Counted from the stretch's first letter, positions 1-6,446 are shown. The stretch: DNA of 6,446 nt from an uncultured Roseburia sp. (GCA_947384095.1 CANDFU010000105.1:1-6446); one strand, 5' to 3'. A program made the numbers and translations. Notes: generated by a model not told the origin, from the sequence alone.

Positions 1-3000
1 CTTTCTTCTTCGATAAAGATGGAATTTGAAGTCGCCCGTATGGAGCCGTTGTTTCAAGATCAGGAAGAATACGACCGCTTCCTCATGCGCCACAGCGGGC
101 ACGGCGTGCGCACCGCAGACCTTGCCTCCTGCGAGGGGAACTGCTACCTTGGCATCGACGCGGGCTCCACAACGACCAAAATTGCACTGGTAGATGAAGA
201 CGGAGCGCTGCTCTACTCTTTTTACAGCAATAACAACGGAAGTCCTCTGGCCACGGCCATCCGTTCCATAAAAGAAATCTATTCCCTGCTTCCGGAAAAG
301 GCTTCCATCGTACACTCCTGTTCCACCGGCTACGGGGAGGCCCTGTTAAAATCTGCGCTGAAGCTTGACGACGGGGAAGTAGAGACTGTCGCACACTATT
401 ATGCGGCTGCCTTTTTTAACCCCGATGTCGACTGCATCTTAGATATCGGCGGACAGGATATGAAATGCATCCGGATCAAAAACCAGACAGTCGACAGCGT
501 TCAGTTAAACGAGGCGTGTTCCTCCGGATGCGGCTCCTTTATCGAAACATTCGCAAAATCCTTAAATTATTCCGTACAGGATTTTGCAAAAGAAGCTCTC
601 TTTGCGCCGAATCCGATTGATCTTGGCACGCGCTGCACCGTGTTCATGAATTCCAAAGTAAAGCAGGCGCAGAAAGAGGGAGCTTCCGTCGCCGACATCT
701 CGTCCGGTCTGGCCTACTCCGTGATCAAAAACGCCCTTTATAAAGTGATCAAGCTTTCGGACGCCGGCGAGCTGGGAAAAAATATCGTCGTGCAGGGAGG
801 CACTTTTTACAATGACGCCGTTCTCCGGAGTTTTGAAAAAATTGCGGGGTTAGAATGCATCCGGCCCGACATCGCCGGGATCATGGGTGCGTTCGGCGCG
901 GCACTCATCGCAAGAGAACGCCATGAAAAGGGAACAGAGACGGCCATGCTCTCCATTGATGAGATCAATGCCCTGACGTTTGACACGAAACTTGCGCGCT
1001 GTCAGGGCTGTACCAACCACTGTCTTCTCACCGTCAACCGTTTTTCGGGAAACCGTCAGTATATCACGGGAAACCGCTGTGAGCGTGGCCTTGGAAAAGA
1101 AAGAAACGACGAACAGCTCCCGAACCTTTTTGAATATAAAAATAAGCGTCTCTTTGACTATGCGCCGCTGTCTCCAAAAGAGGCGAAATACGGCTCGGTC
1201 GGCATTCCGAGAGTCCTGAATATGTACGAAAATTACCCGTTCTGGGCCGTATTCTTCCGGAAACTGGGCTTTCAGACCATTTTATCGCCCCAGTCCAGCC
1301 GAAAAATTTATGAGCTGGGCATTGATTCCATTCCAAGCGAATCGGAATGTTATCCGGCAAAGCTCGCGCACGGACACGTAACCTGGCTGATTCACCAGAA
1401 TGTTGACTTTATTTTCTATCCGTGCATCCCTTACGAGCGGAACGAATTCCCGGATTCCAATAACCACTACAACTGCCCGATCGTTACCTCCTACGCAGAA
1501 AATATCAAAAACAATATCGAGGATATCACATCCGGAAAAATGCGGTTTTACAATCCGTTTATGTCTTTTGCCAGCGAAGACACCCTGTCCGCCCAGCTTG
1601 TCAGGGTTTTCGGCGGACCGGATTTCGGCATTCCGGAAGCTGAGATCCGCGACGCCGTCTCCGAGGGCTGGAAAGAGATGGCCGTCGTCCGCATGGAAAT
1701 ACGGCAGAAAGGCGAGGAAGTCCTGCGCTATATGGAAGAAAACAAGCGGCGCGGAATTGTCCTGGCCGGACGTCCCTACCATGCCGACCCCGAAATCAAC
1801 CACGGCATTCCCGAGCTGATCAGCTCCTACGGCATTGCCGTGCTGACAGAAGATTCCGTCTCTCATTTGCAGCCGGTCGAGCGGCCGCTGATCGTGATGG
1901 ATCAGTGGATGTACCATTCACGCCTTTACGCTGCAGCCAATTTTGTCAAGACGAGGGATGATCTGGATATGATTCAGCTCAATTCCTTTGGCTGCGGGCT
2001 TGACGCTGTCACAACCGACGCGGTAAATGATATTCTGACGAAATCGGGAAAAATTTATACCTGTTTAAAAATTGATGAAGTAAACAACTTAGGCGCTGCC
2101 AGGATCCGCGTCCGCTCTCTTCTCTCCGCCATCCGCGTCCGCGAAAAGCGAAGGGAAAAACGGACCGTCGTTTCATCCGGCTACAGCCGGACTGTTTTCA
2201 CGGAAGAGATGCGGGAAAGCTACACCATCCTGTGCCCGCAGATGTCTCCCATTCATTTTGATCTGATCCAGCCGGCATTTGCGGCTGCAGGTTATCATCT
2301 TATCGTGCCGGAAGTGGACAGCCGCACCAGCGTGGACACCGGATTAAAATACGTCAACAATGACGCCTGCTACCCGTCCATGATCGTCGTCGGACAGATG
2401 ATGTCGGCCGTTCTGTCCGGAAAATATGACATGACGCGGACGGCCATCCTGATGTCGCAGACCGGCGGCGGGTGCCGCGCCAGCAATTATGTCGGGTTTC
2501 TCCGCCGGGCCCTGGAAAAGGCAGGCTTTCCCGACGTCCCGGTGATTTCGATCAATGTAAGCGGGCTTGAAGCAAATCCGGGCTTTTCGCTGACGCCAAA
2601 ACTGTTGCAGCACGGTCTTTACGCACTGGAATTTGGAGATATTTTTATGCGCTGCCTTTATCGCACCCGCCCCTATGAAGCAACGCCGGGCTCGGCGGAC
2701 GCGCTGCACGAAAAATGGAAGCAGGAGGTAATCCGTTTTGTCGGACAGAAAAAAACGCTTTCTCACAACCGGTATAAGAAAATGTGCCGCCAGATCATCA
2801 GGGACTTCGACAATCTCCCGCGGCGCGATCTGAAAAAAACCAGAGTCGGCATCGTCGGCGAGATTTTAGTCAAATTCCATCCGGAGGCAAACAACCATCT
2901 CGTGGAGCTGCTGGAAGCCGAGGGCGCCGAGGCCGTCGTGCCCGATCTCGTGGATTTTCTGCTCTACTGTTTTTATAATTCGGGGTTTAAGGCCGATTAC

Positions 3001-3441
3001 CTTGGTATGAGCAAAAAATCGAAACGCAACGGACGGCTCGGAATCCGGTTTTTCGAATGGCTCCGCGGGGCCGCCAGAGATGAGTTTAAGAAAAGCAGAC
3101 ACTTTGACGCGCCGGCCCATATCGACTCTCTGGCTCAGTATGCGCGCGATATCGTTTCCGAGGGCAACCAGACCGGAGAAGGATGGTTTCTGACCGGGGA
3201 GATGCTGGAACTGATTCACTCCGGTACGCCCAATATCGTCTGTGCGCAACCGTTTGCCTGTCTGCCGAACCATATCGTCGGAAAAGGCGTGATCAAAGAG
3301 ATCCGCCACCGTCATCCGGAGGCAAACATCGTAGCAATCGATTATGATCCGGGCGCCAGCGAGGTAAACCAGCTGAACCGCATCAAGCTGATGCTCTCGA
3401 CGGCAAACCGGAATCTGCAGAAAGAGACGCCTTCTTCATGA
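1..3441 (+). CDS. Fused acyl-CoA dehydratase activase / double-cubane dehydratase-like protein (5'-partial)
   Basis: The frame is open from base 1 to a TGA at 3439-3441. The first ATG (base 19) has no ribosome site, and the following residues (MEPLFQDQEEYDRF) resemble the linker between the two activase domains of this family, so the true start lies upstream. Residues are numbered from that ATG. An ASKHA ATPase domain of the BadF/BadG/HgdC type spans about 43-305: GIDAGSTTTK (45-54), DIGGQDMK (142-149), Fe-S cysteines C167 and C206, and VQGGTFYND (258-266). A cysteine connector follows (C328, C331, C335, C354), then two homologous dehydratase/DUF2229-like halves (about 393-708 and 725-1130) with cysteines C444, C469, C659 and C784, C819, C1081. 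In studied relatives the activase hydrolyses ATP to push one low-potential electron into a partner Fe-S protein that reduces or dehydrates a substrate. Here both roles sit on one cytosolic chain. The substrate is unknown. Full-length relatives, from memory, run about 1,400-1,500 residues with a second activase domain upstream. Family assignment is secure; the reaction is not. Confidence 0.9.
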   Translation, partial: LSSSIKMEFEVARMEPLFQDQEEYDRFLMRHSGHGVRTADLASCEGNCYLGIDAGSTTTKIALVDEDGALLYSFYSNNNGSPLATAIRSIKEIYSLLPEKASIVHSCSTGYGEALLKSALKLDDGEVETVAHYYAAAFFNPDVDCILDIGGQDMKCIRIKNQTVDSVQLNEACSSGCGSFIETFAKSLNYSVQDFAKEALFAPNPIDLGTRCTVFMNSKVKQAQKEGASVADISSGLAYSVIKNALYKVIKLSDAGELGKNIVVQGGTFYNDAVLRSFEKIAGLECIRPDIAGIMGAFGAALIARERHEKGTETAMLSIDEINALTFDTKLARCQGCTNHCLLTVNRFSGNRQYITGNRCERGLGKERNDEQLPNLFEYKNKRLFDYAPLSPKEAKYGSVGIPRVLNMYENYPFWAVFFRKLGFQTILSPQSSRKIYELGIDSIPSESECYPAKLAHGHVTWLIHQNVDFIFYPCIPYERNEFPDSNNHYNCPIVTSYAENIKNNIEDITSGKMRFYNPFMSFASEDTLSAQLVRVFGGPDFGIPEAEIRDAVSEGWKEMAVVRMEIRQKGEEVLRYMEENKRRGIVLAGRPYHADPEINHGIPELISSYGIAVLTEDSVSHLQPVERPLIVMDQWMYHSRLYAAANFVKTRDDLDMIQLNSFGCGLDAVTTDAVNDILTKSGKIYTCLKIDEVNNLGAARIRVRSLLSAIRVREKRREKRTVVSSGYSRTVFTEEMRESYTILCPQMSPIHFDLIQPAFAAAGYHLIVPEVDSRTSVDTGLKYVNNDACYPSMIVVGQMMSAVLSGKYDMTRTAILMSQTGGGCRASNYVGFLRRALEKAGFPDVPVISINVSGLEANPGFSLTPKLLQHGLYALEFGDIFMRCLYRTRPYEATPGSADALHEKWKQEVIRFVGQKKTLSHNRYKKMCRQIIRDFDNLPRRDLKKTRVGIVGEILVKFHPEANNHLVELLEAEGAEAVVPDLVDFLLYCFYNSGFKADYLGMSKKSKRNGRLGIRFFEWLRGAARDEFKKSRHFDAPAHIDSLAQYARDIVSEGNQTGEGWFLTGEMLELIHSGTPNIVCAQPFACLPNHIVGKGVIKEIRHRHPEANIVAIDYDPGASEVNQLNRIKLMLSTANRNLQKETPSS
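2104..2142 (+). repeat. 12-bp direct repeat in the linker between the two dehydratase-like halves
   Basis: ATCCGCGTCCGC occurs at 2104-2115 and again at 2131-2142, in the same reading frame, so the peptide IRVR appears twice (residues 696-699 and 705-708) around SLLSA. It falls at the boundary between the two homologous halves of the large Fe-S protein, just before a basic stretch (REKRREKR). It may be a small local duplication or chance; no function is implied. Confidence 0.5.
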
Positions 3442-3455
3442 GAACAATCATGACG

Positions 3456-3486
3456 ACAGGGCAGCTCCGAAAAGGAGCTGCCCTGT
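3456..3486. terminator. Bidirectional hairpin between convergent genes
   Basis: A perfect 13-bp inverted repeat (3456-3468 pairing with 3474-3486, arms ACAGGGCAGCTCC and its complement) encloses a 5-nt GAAAA loop. It lies 14 bases after the stop of the activase/dehydratase gene and 21 bases beyond the stop of the opposing pepF gene, so both could use it. The T-tract is weak: on the + strand TTTCACACTTT follows, and on the - strand only scattered T residues do. A shared intrinsic terminator is the best reading, with efficiency uncertain. Confidence 0.7.
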
Positions 3487-3507
3487 TTCACACTTTCGCC
3501 TCTCACA

Positions 3508-5304
3508 CTATACCAACGCCTCAATTTCGTCCAGAATCCCGCCGAACACGTCAAGGGCTTTCTGCACCGGAGCCGGATCCTCCATATCAACCCCGGCAAT
3601 CTTTAACAGTTCTACCGGGGACATCGAGCAGCCGCCGGACAGGAATCTCCGGTAGCGTTCCACCGCGGGCGCCCCCTCTTTTAAAATCGTCTGCGCAATC
3701 GAAACGGCGGCGGAAAAACCGGTCGCATACTGATACACATAAAAATTATAGTAAAAATGGGGAATCCTCGCCCACTCGTAAGCAATTTCCGGATCGGATA
3801 TCATATCCGGCCCATAATATTTTTCATTCAGCTCACGGTAGACCCTGCACAGGCTCTCGGCCGTCAGACTCTCTCCTTCTTCCGCCATTTTATTGGTGCG
3901 CATCTCATATTCCGCAAACATCGTCTGGCGGTATACCGTTCCCTTAAAGCTGTCGAGATAATGGTTGAGCAGATAAGCGCGCTCCTTTTTATCCGTCGTC
4001 TTCGCAAGGAGATATTCCATCAGCAGAATCTCGTTGCAGGTGGATGCGACTTCAGCGACAAAAATCCGGTACTGTGAATAGATATAAGGCTGGTTTTCAT
4101 TAGAATAGTAGGAATGCATCGCATGCCCCATCTCGTGGGCCAGCGTAAACATATTATCCAGTGTGTCATTGTGGTTTAAGAGCACATACGGATGCGCTCC
4201 GTAAGCCCCGGCAGAATACGCCCCGCTCCTTTTTCCTGCGTTTTCATAGACGTCAATCCAGCGGTTTTCAAATCCTTCTTTTACCTTTGAGACGTATTCT
4301 TCCCCAAGGGGTGCAAGCGCGGCAAGAACCGTCTCCTTCGCCTCTGTAAATGAAATTTTCTTTGCGGCGTCCGCAATCATGGGCGTATAGATATCATACA
4401 TGTGAAGCTCATCCACGCCGAGACATTTCTTGCGCAGCCGGACATAGCGATGCATCTTGTCGATATTGCGGCCGATTGTTTCGATCAGATTGTGGTAGAC
4501 TTTCGAAGGCACATTGTTTGCGTCCACGGCCGCCTCAAGCGTAGAAGCATAGCTGCGCGCTTTTGCGTAGAAAATCTGTTTTTTTACCTGTCCGCTGTAA
4601 AGGCCGGCCAGCGTATTTGCAAACTGCCTGTAAACGCTGTAATACCCCTCAAAAGCATCTTTTCGGACGCGCCGGTCTGCGGATTCCTCCAGCGGAATAA
4701 AATTTCCGTTCGACAGGCGCACCATATCGCCGTTTTCGTCCCGGATTTCCGGATAGGTAAAGTCCGCGTTGTTTAAAATAGAAAAAACCTGTTCCGATGT
4801 CTGCGCCATTTCACCTGTCATCGCCACCAGCTTTTCCAGCTCCGCGGAAAGGCTGTGCGCTTTCGTCCGCTGAATCTCTTTTATCTTGATGCGGTAAAGC
4901 TCCAGCCCGGGTTTTTCACCGAAATAGCCTTCCAGTACAGCCTCGTCCGCGGAAAGGATTTCCGGAACCACAAATGCGGTCCTGCTGCTGTAATCCGTAT
5001 AGACGGCGTACATTCTCTGCGACATCGCCTGATGCGCGGTATTTTTCTGATCCTGGTCGAACAGGCGCTCCGCATAGCTGAAGGCCAGTTCGATTTTCTG
5101 TTCCGCCTTCGCGGACTGTTCCAGGGTGTTGAACAGATTGTCCGCAGACGCGGCCACCTTCCCCTCCATCCGTTCCACAATCGAGGTGATGACGGAAACT
5201 TCCGCCAGATCTTTTTCCCAGTCCTCCTTCGTTGCGTACATAGCGCGCAGGTCCCAGGTATCCTCTTCTCTCACGTCACTTCTTTTTGGTAATTCTTTTG
5301 CCAT
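3508..5304 (-). CDS. pepF: Oligoendopeptidase F (M3 family zinc metallopeptidase)
   Basis: This is a complete 598-residue protein, the usual length for PepF. The start is the ATG at 5302-5304 (MAKELPKRSD), preceded by GGAGG at 9 nt. In-frame ATGs further out (5364, 5337) fall in or upstream of the -10 box and are rejected; the stop is TAG at 3508-3510. The zinc site is HEMGH at 390-394 (H390 and H394 as ligands, E391 catalytic), with E418 in FVAEVAST as the probable third ligand, 28 residues after the first His as in M3 enzymes. The C-terminal substrate-site signature HFYYNFYVYQYATG starts at H516. An alpha-helical PepF N-terminal region occupies roughly the first 190 residues and the M3 catalytic domain the rest. 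No signal peptide or membrane segment is seen, so it should act in the cytosol. Characterised PepF enzymes cut oligopeptides of roughly 7-17 residues and have been linked to peptide turnover and signalling peptides. It has its own promoter, converges on the activase gene and diverges from the aldo/keto reductase. Assignment is firm; physiological substrates are unknown. Confidence 0.95.
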   Translation of the reverse strand: MAKELPKRSDVREEDTWDLRAMYATKEDWEKDLAEVSVITSIVERMEGKVAASADNLFNTLEQSAKAEQKIELAFSYAERLFDQDQKNTAHQAMSQRMYAVYTDYSSRTAFVVPEILSADEAVLEGYFGEKPGLELYRIKIKEIQRTKAHSLSAELEKLVAMTGEMAQTSEQVFSILNNADFTYPEIRDENGDMVRLSNGNFIPLEESADRRVRKDAFEGYYSVYRQFANTLAGLYSGQVKKQIFYAKARSYASTLEAAVDANNVPSKVYHNLIETIGRNIDKMHRYVRLRKKCLGVDELHMYDIYTPMIADAAKKISFTEAKETVLAALAPLGEEYVSKVKEGFENRWIDVYENAGKRSGAYSAGAYGAHPYVLLNHNDTLDNMFTLAHEMGHAMHSYYSNENQPYIYSQYRIFVAEVASTCNEILLMEYLLAKTTDKKERAYLLNHYLDSFKGTVYRQTMFAEYEMRTNKMAEEGESLTAESLCRVYRELNEKYYGPDMISDPEIAYEWARIPHFYYNFYVYQYATGFSAAVSIAQTILKEGAPAVERYRRFLSGGCSMSPVELLKIAGVDMEDPAPVQKALDVFGGILDEIEALV

Positions 5305-5313
5305 GATCGTAAT

Positions 5314-5318
5314 CCTCC
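5314..5318 (-). promoter_or_regulatory. Shine-Dalgarno site of pepF
   Basis: On the - strand GGAGG is followed by 9 nt (ATTACGATC) and then the ATG at 5304. It fixes the start of pepF at MAKELPKR, not at the longer in-frame ATGs upstream. Confidence 0.85.
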
Positions 5319-5335
5319 ATTTCCAGACTGTCCTC

Positions 5336-5364
5336 ATTATACAAAAAATGAAATGACAGCGCAA
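5336..5364 (-). promoter_or_regulatory. Sigma-A-type promoter of pepF
   Basis: Reading the - strand, a perfect TATAAT -10 box lies at 5341-5336 and a weak -35 box TTGCGC at 5364-5359, separated by 17 bp, with a T-rich spacer next to the -10. The predicted transcription start is near 5329, giving a leader of about 25 nt that contains the GGAGG site. The -35 matches only 3 of 6 consensus bases, so the -10 carries most of the evidence. Confidence 0.7.
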
Positions 5365-5375
5365 GGATTTTCATT
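5347..5375. repeat. AT-rich inverted repeat between the divergent promoters
   Basis: AATGAAA (5347-5353) and its exact complement TTTCATT (5369-5375) are separated by 15 bp, with arm centres 22 bp apart, about two helical turns. The arms flank and overlap the spacer and -35 region of the pepF promoter and end 4 bp before the -35 of the opposite promoter. The position suits an operator for a dimeric regulator, but a 7-bp AT-rich match could arise by chance. Confidence 0.35.
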
Positions 5376-5379
5376 GCGG

Positions 5380-5409
5380 TTGAATTTCCACAGAAGCCTG
5401 TGATACAAT
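5380..5409 (+). promoter_or_regulatory. Sigma-A-type promoter with extended -10 for the aldo/keto reductase gene
   Basis: TTGAAT (5380-5385) serves as -35 and TACAAT (5404-5409) as -10, separated by 18 bp. TG sits one base before the -10 (TGATACAAT), giving an extended -10. The predicted start of transcription is near 5416, giving an untranslated leader of about 80 nt, long enough for cis-acting RNA structure. Confidence 0.7.
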
Positions 5410-5419
5410 AAGACATATA

Positions 5420-5480
5420 AGGATACATCCCGTTCTGTGTCAGCGCGGCATCCCAGAACGGAGTCCTACAAAAGCCGCGC
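5420..5480 (+). promoter_or_regulatory. Structured 5' leader, candidate H-type pseudoknot upstream of the aldo/keto reductase
   Basis: Stem 1 is an 8-bp perfect pairing of CCGTTCTG (5430-5437) with CAGAACGG (5454-5461). Its 16-nt loop contains GCGCGGC (5443-5449), which is exactly complementary to GCCGCGC (5474-5480), a 7-bp all-GC stem 2. The connecting loops would be 5, 4 and 12 nt, the last ending A-rich (ACAAAA). An optional outer helix pairs 5420-5424 with 5463-5467 (one G-U). Stem 2 ends 6 nt before the GAGG ribosome site. I do not recognise the conserved bases of preQ1-I, SAM-II, fluoride or guanidine-III riboswitches. It could instead be a DNA operator or chance pairing. Confidence 0.45.
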
Positions 5481-5486
5481 AGAAAT

Positions 5487-5490
5487 GAGG
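5487..5490 (+). promoter_or_regulatory. Shine-Dalgarno site of the aldo/keto reductase gene
   Basis: GAGG lies 6 nt before the ATG at 5497. An in-frame ATG at 5485 overlaps this site and has no ribosome site of its own, so 5497 is the preferred start. Confidence 0.8.
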
Positions 5491-5496
5491 CAGACT

Positions 5497-6446
5497 ATGA
5501 CAGACAAAAAACTGGCGTTTGGTCTGATGCGGCTCCCGCTTAAGGACGCGTCAGATGTGACAAGCATTGATTATGAGGCGCTCTGCGGCATGGCCGACTC
5601 GTTTATAAATGCCGGATTTACTTATTTTGACACGGCGGCGCCCTACCATGCAAAGACCAGCGAAACCGCGTTCCGGGAATGCGTCGCAAAACGGTATTCC
5701 CGTGATTCGTTCACCATCACAGACAAGCTGACGCTCTCCATGATCGATACGGCGGACGATATGCCCGGATTTTTTGACGCGCAGCTGGCACGCTGCGGCG
5801 TCGATTACTTTGACTACTATCTGCTGCATGCCCTGAACCGCGATTCTTTTCAGAAGGCGGAAAACTTTGGCGCATTCACCTTCGCAGCACAGAAAAAAGC
5901 GGAAGGAAAGGTGAAACACATCGGTTTTTCCTTTCACGATGACGCTGCCCTGCTGGATGAAATTCTGACAAAACATCCCGAAACGGAATATGTACAGCTA
6001 CAGCTCAATTATCTGGACTGGAGCGATCCCGAGATTCAGTCGAAAAACTGTTATGAGGTCTGTGTAAAACACAGGAAACCGGTTCTCGTCATGGAGCCGG
6101 TCAAGGGCGGTCTCCTGGCAGGCCTTCCCGACGAAGCGGCGACGCTTCTGAAAGAAACGGCTCCCGGAATGTCCGCAGCTTCCTGGGCAATCCGCTACGC
6201 GGCCTCCCTCGAAAATGTATGCATGGTATTAAGCGGAATGAGCACACAGGAGCAGATAGCGGACAACCTTTCGTATATGACAGATTTTACGCCTCTGACC
6301 GAAAGTGAAAAGAACGTTCTGGATAAGGCCGCAGAAATCATCCGGTCAAAAGAAGCCATTGCCTGTACCGCCTGCCGCTACTGTGTGGAAAGCTGCCCGA
6401 AAAAAATCGCAATTCCGGAATACTTTAAAATCTGCAACAACATCAG
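5497..6446 (+). CDS. Iron-sulfur aldo/keto reductase (3'-partial)
   Basis: The frame runs from ATG 5497 (MTDKKLAFGLMRLPL) through the window end without a stop, giving 316 codons plus two bases. Relatives are about 370-380 residues, so roughly 60 are missing. The aldo/keto reductase tetrad is complete: D45 and Y50 (YFDTAAPYH), K77 (TITDKL) and H111 (YYLLHAL), with spacings close to the classical D50/Y55/K84/H117. The region MVLSGMSTQEQIADNL (243-258) matches the C-terminal cofactor-binding segment of the (beta/alpha)8 barrel, which normally binds NADPH. A ferredoxin-like four-cysteine motif follows (C290, C293, C296, C300, then P301), consistent with one [4Fe-4S] cluster and typical of the Fe-S aldo/keto reductase group common in anaerobes. 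No signal peptide is seen, so it should be cytosolic. It is predicted to reduce or oxidise a carbonyl/alcohol pair with an electron link through the cluster; the substrate cannot be told from sequence. It is transcribed away from pepF, with its own promoter and a structured leader. Family is firm, substrate unknown. Confidence 0.93.
   Translation, partial: MTDKKLAFGLMRLPLKDASDVTSIDYEALCGMADSFINAGFTYFDTAAPYHAKTSETAFRECVAKRYSRDSFTITDKLTLSMIDTADDMPGFFDAQLARCGVDYFDYYLLHALNRDSFQKAENFGAFTFAAQKKAEGKVKHIGFSFHDDAALLDEILTKHPETEYVQLQLNYLDWSDPEIQSKNCYEVCVKHRKPVLVMEPVKGGLLAGLPDEAATLLKETAPGMSAASWAIRYAASLENVCMVLSGMSTQEQIADNLSYMTDFTPLTESEKNVLDKAAEIIRSKEAIACTACRYCVESCPKKIAIPEYFKICNNI

Noticed and set aside
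1282..1917. Long open frame of 211 codons on the - strand
   Set aside because: It lies wholly opposite the strongly conserved DUF2229-like coding region, shows no recognisable domain and no ribosome site was noted. Antisense frames open easily opposite codons with this base composition.
3438..3947. Open frame of 169 codons on the + strand overlapping the 3' end of pepF
   Set aside because: It is low-complexity, Ser/Pro/Arg-rich, spans the terminator hairpin and lies antisense to the conserved PepF C-terminus. The ATG lies at the end of the upstream gene without a ribosome site.
4855..5292. Open frame of 145 codons on the + strand inside pepF
   Set aside because: It is the antisense shadow of the conserved PepF N-terminal region, with no recognisable family.
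5305..5364. N-terminal extension of PepF by 20 residues from the ATG at 5364
   Set aside because: The extension would be translated from DNA that contains the TATAAT promoter, upstream of the predicted transcription start, while GGAGG sits correctly before the ATG at 5304.
5430..5461. LexA-type operator from the GTTC...GAAC arms
   Set aside because: The Firmicute LexA box is GAAC-N4-GTTC. Here the half-sites are reversed and 20 bases apart, so it does not fit.
5430..5461. Intrinsic terminator or attenuator in the leader
   Set aside because: The stem is followed by GAGTCCTACAAAA with no T-tract on the + strand, so it is unlikely to terminate transcription.
5551..5976. Open frame of 141 codons on the - strand
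   Set aside because: It is opposite the aldo/keto reductase, whose catalytic tetrad and Fe-S motif clearly establish the + strand as coding.

Overview
This 6.4 kb window reads as chromosomal DNA of an anaerobic, moderate-GC Firmicute, most likely a Lachnospiraceae-type clostridium. That placement is inferred from the gene families (a giant oxygen-sensitive activase/dehydratase-type Fe-S protein, a PepF-type M3 oligopeptidase, an iron-sulfur aldo/keto reductase), strong GGAGG/GAGG ribosome sites and sigma-A-like promoters. No mobile element, tRNA, rRNA, CRISPR array or defence gene is visible, and coding density is high.

Layout. (1) Bases 1-3441, + strand: the 3' part of a very large gene. 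It encodes an ASKHA-fold activase domain, a cysteine-rich connector, and two tandem homologous double-cubane/dehydratase-like halves. The frame is open to base 1, and the first residues look like an interdomain linker, so the gene almost certainly starts upstream. (2) Bases 3442-3507: a short convergent gap holding a perfect 13-bp hairpin, probably a shared terminator. (3) Bases 3508-5304, - strand: a complete pepF-like oligoendopeptidase F, with a well-placed ribosome site and a TATAAT promoter. (4) Bases 5305-5496: a divergent promoter region with one promoter on each strand. The rightward transcript has a leader of about 80 nt that can fold into an H-type pseudoknot ending just before the Shine-Dalgarno. 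(5) Bases 5497-6446, + strand: an aldo/keto reductase with an intact catalytic tetrad and a C-terminal four-cysteine Fe-S motif, cut by the window end.

The three genes do not form one operon: the first two converge and the last two diverge. The first and third share oxygen-sensitive Fe-S chemistry, and PepF is a general cytosolic peptide-turnover enzyme. I see no evidence of a shared pathway.

The two points most worth following are the internal duplication of the first protein, which places activase and both reductase halves on one chain with matched cysteine triads, and the candidate pseudoknot leader of the aldo/keto reductase gene. I do not see a convincing new multi-gene system.
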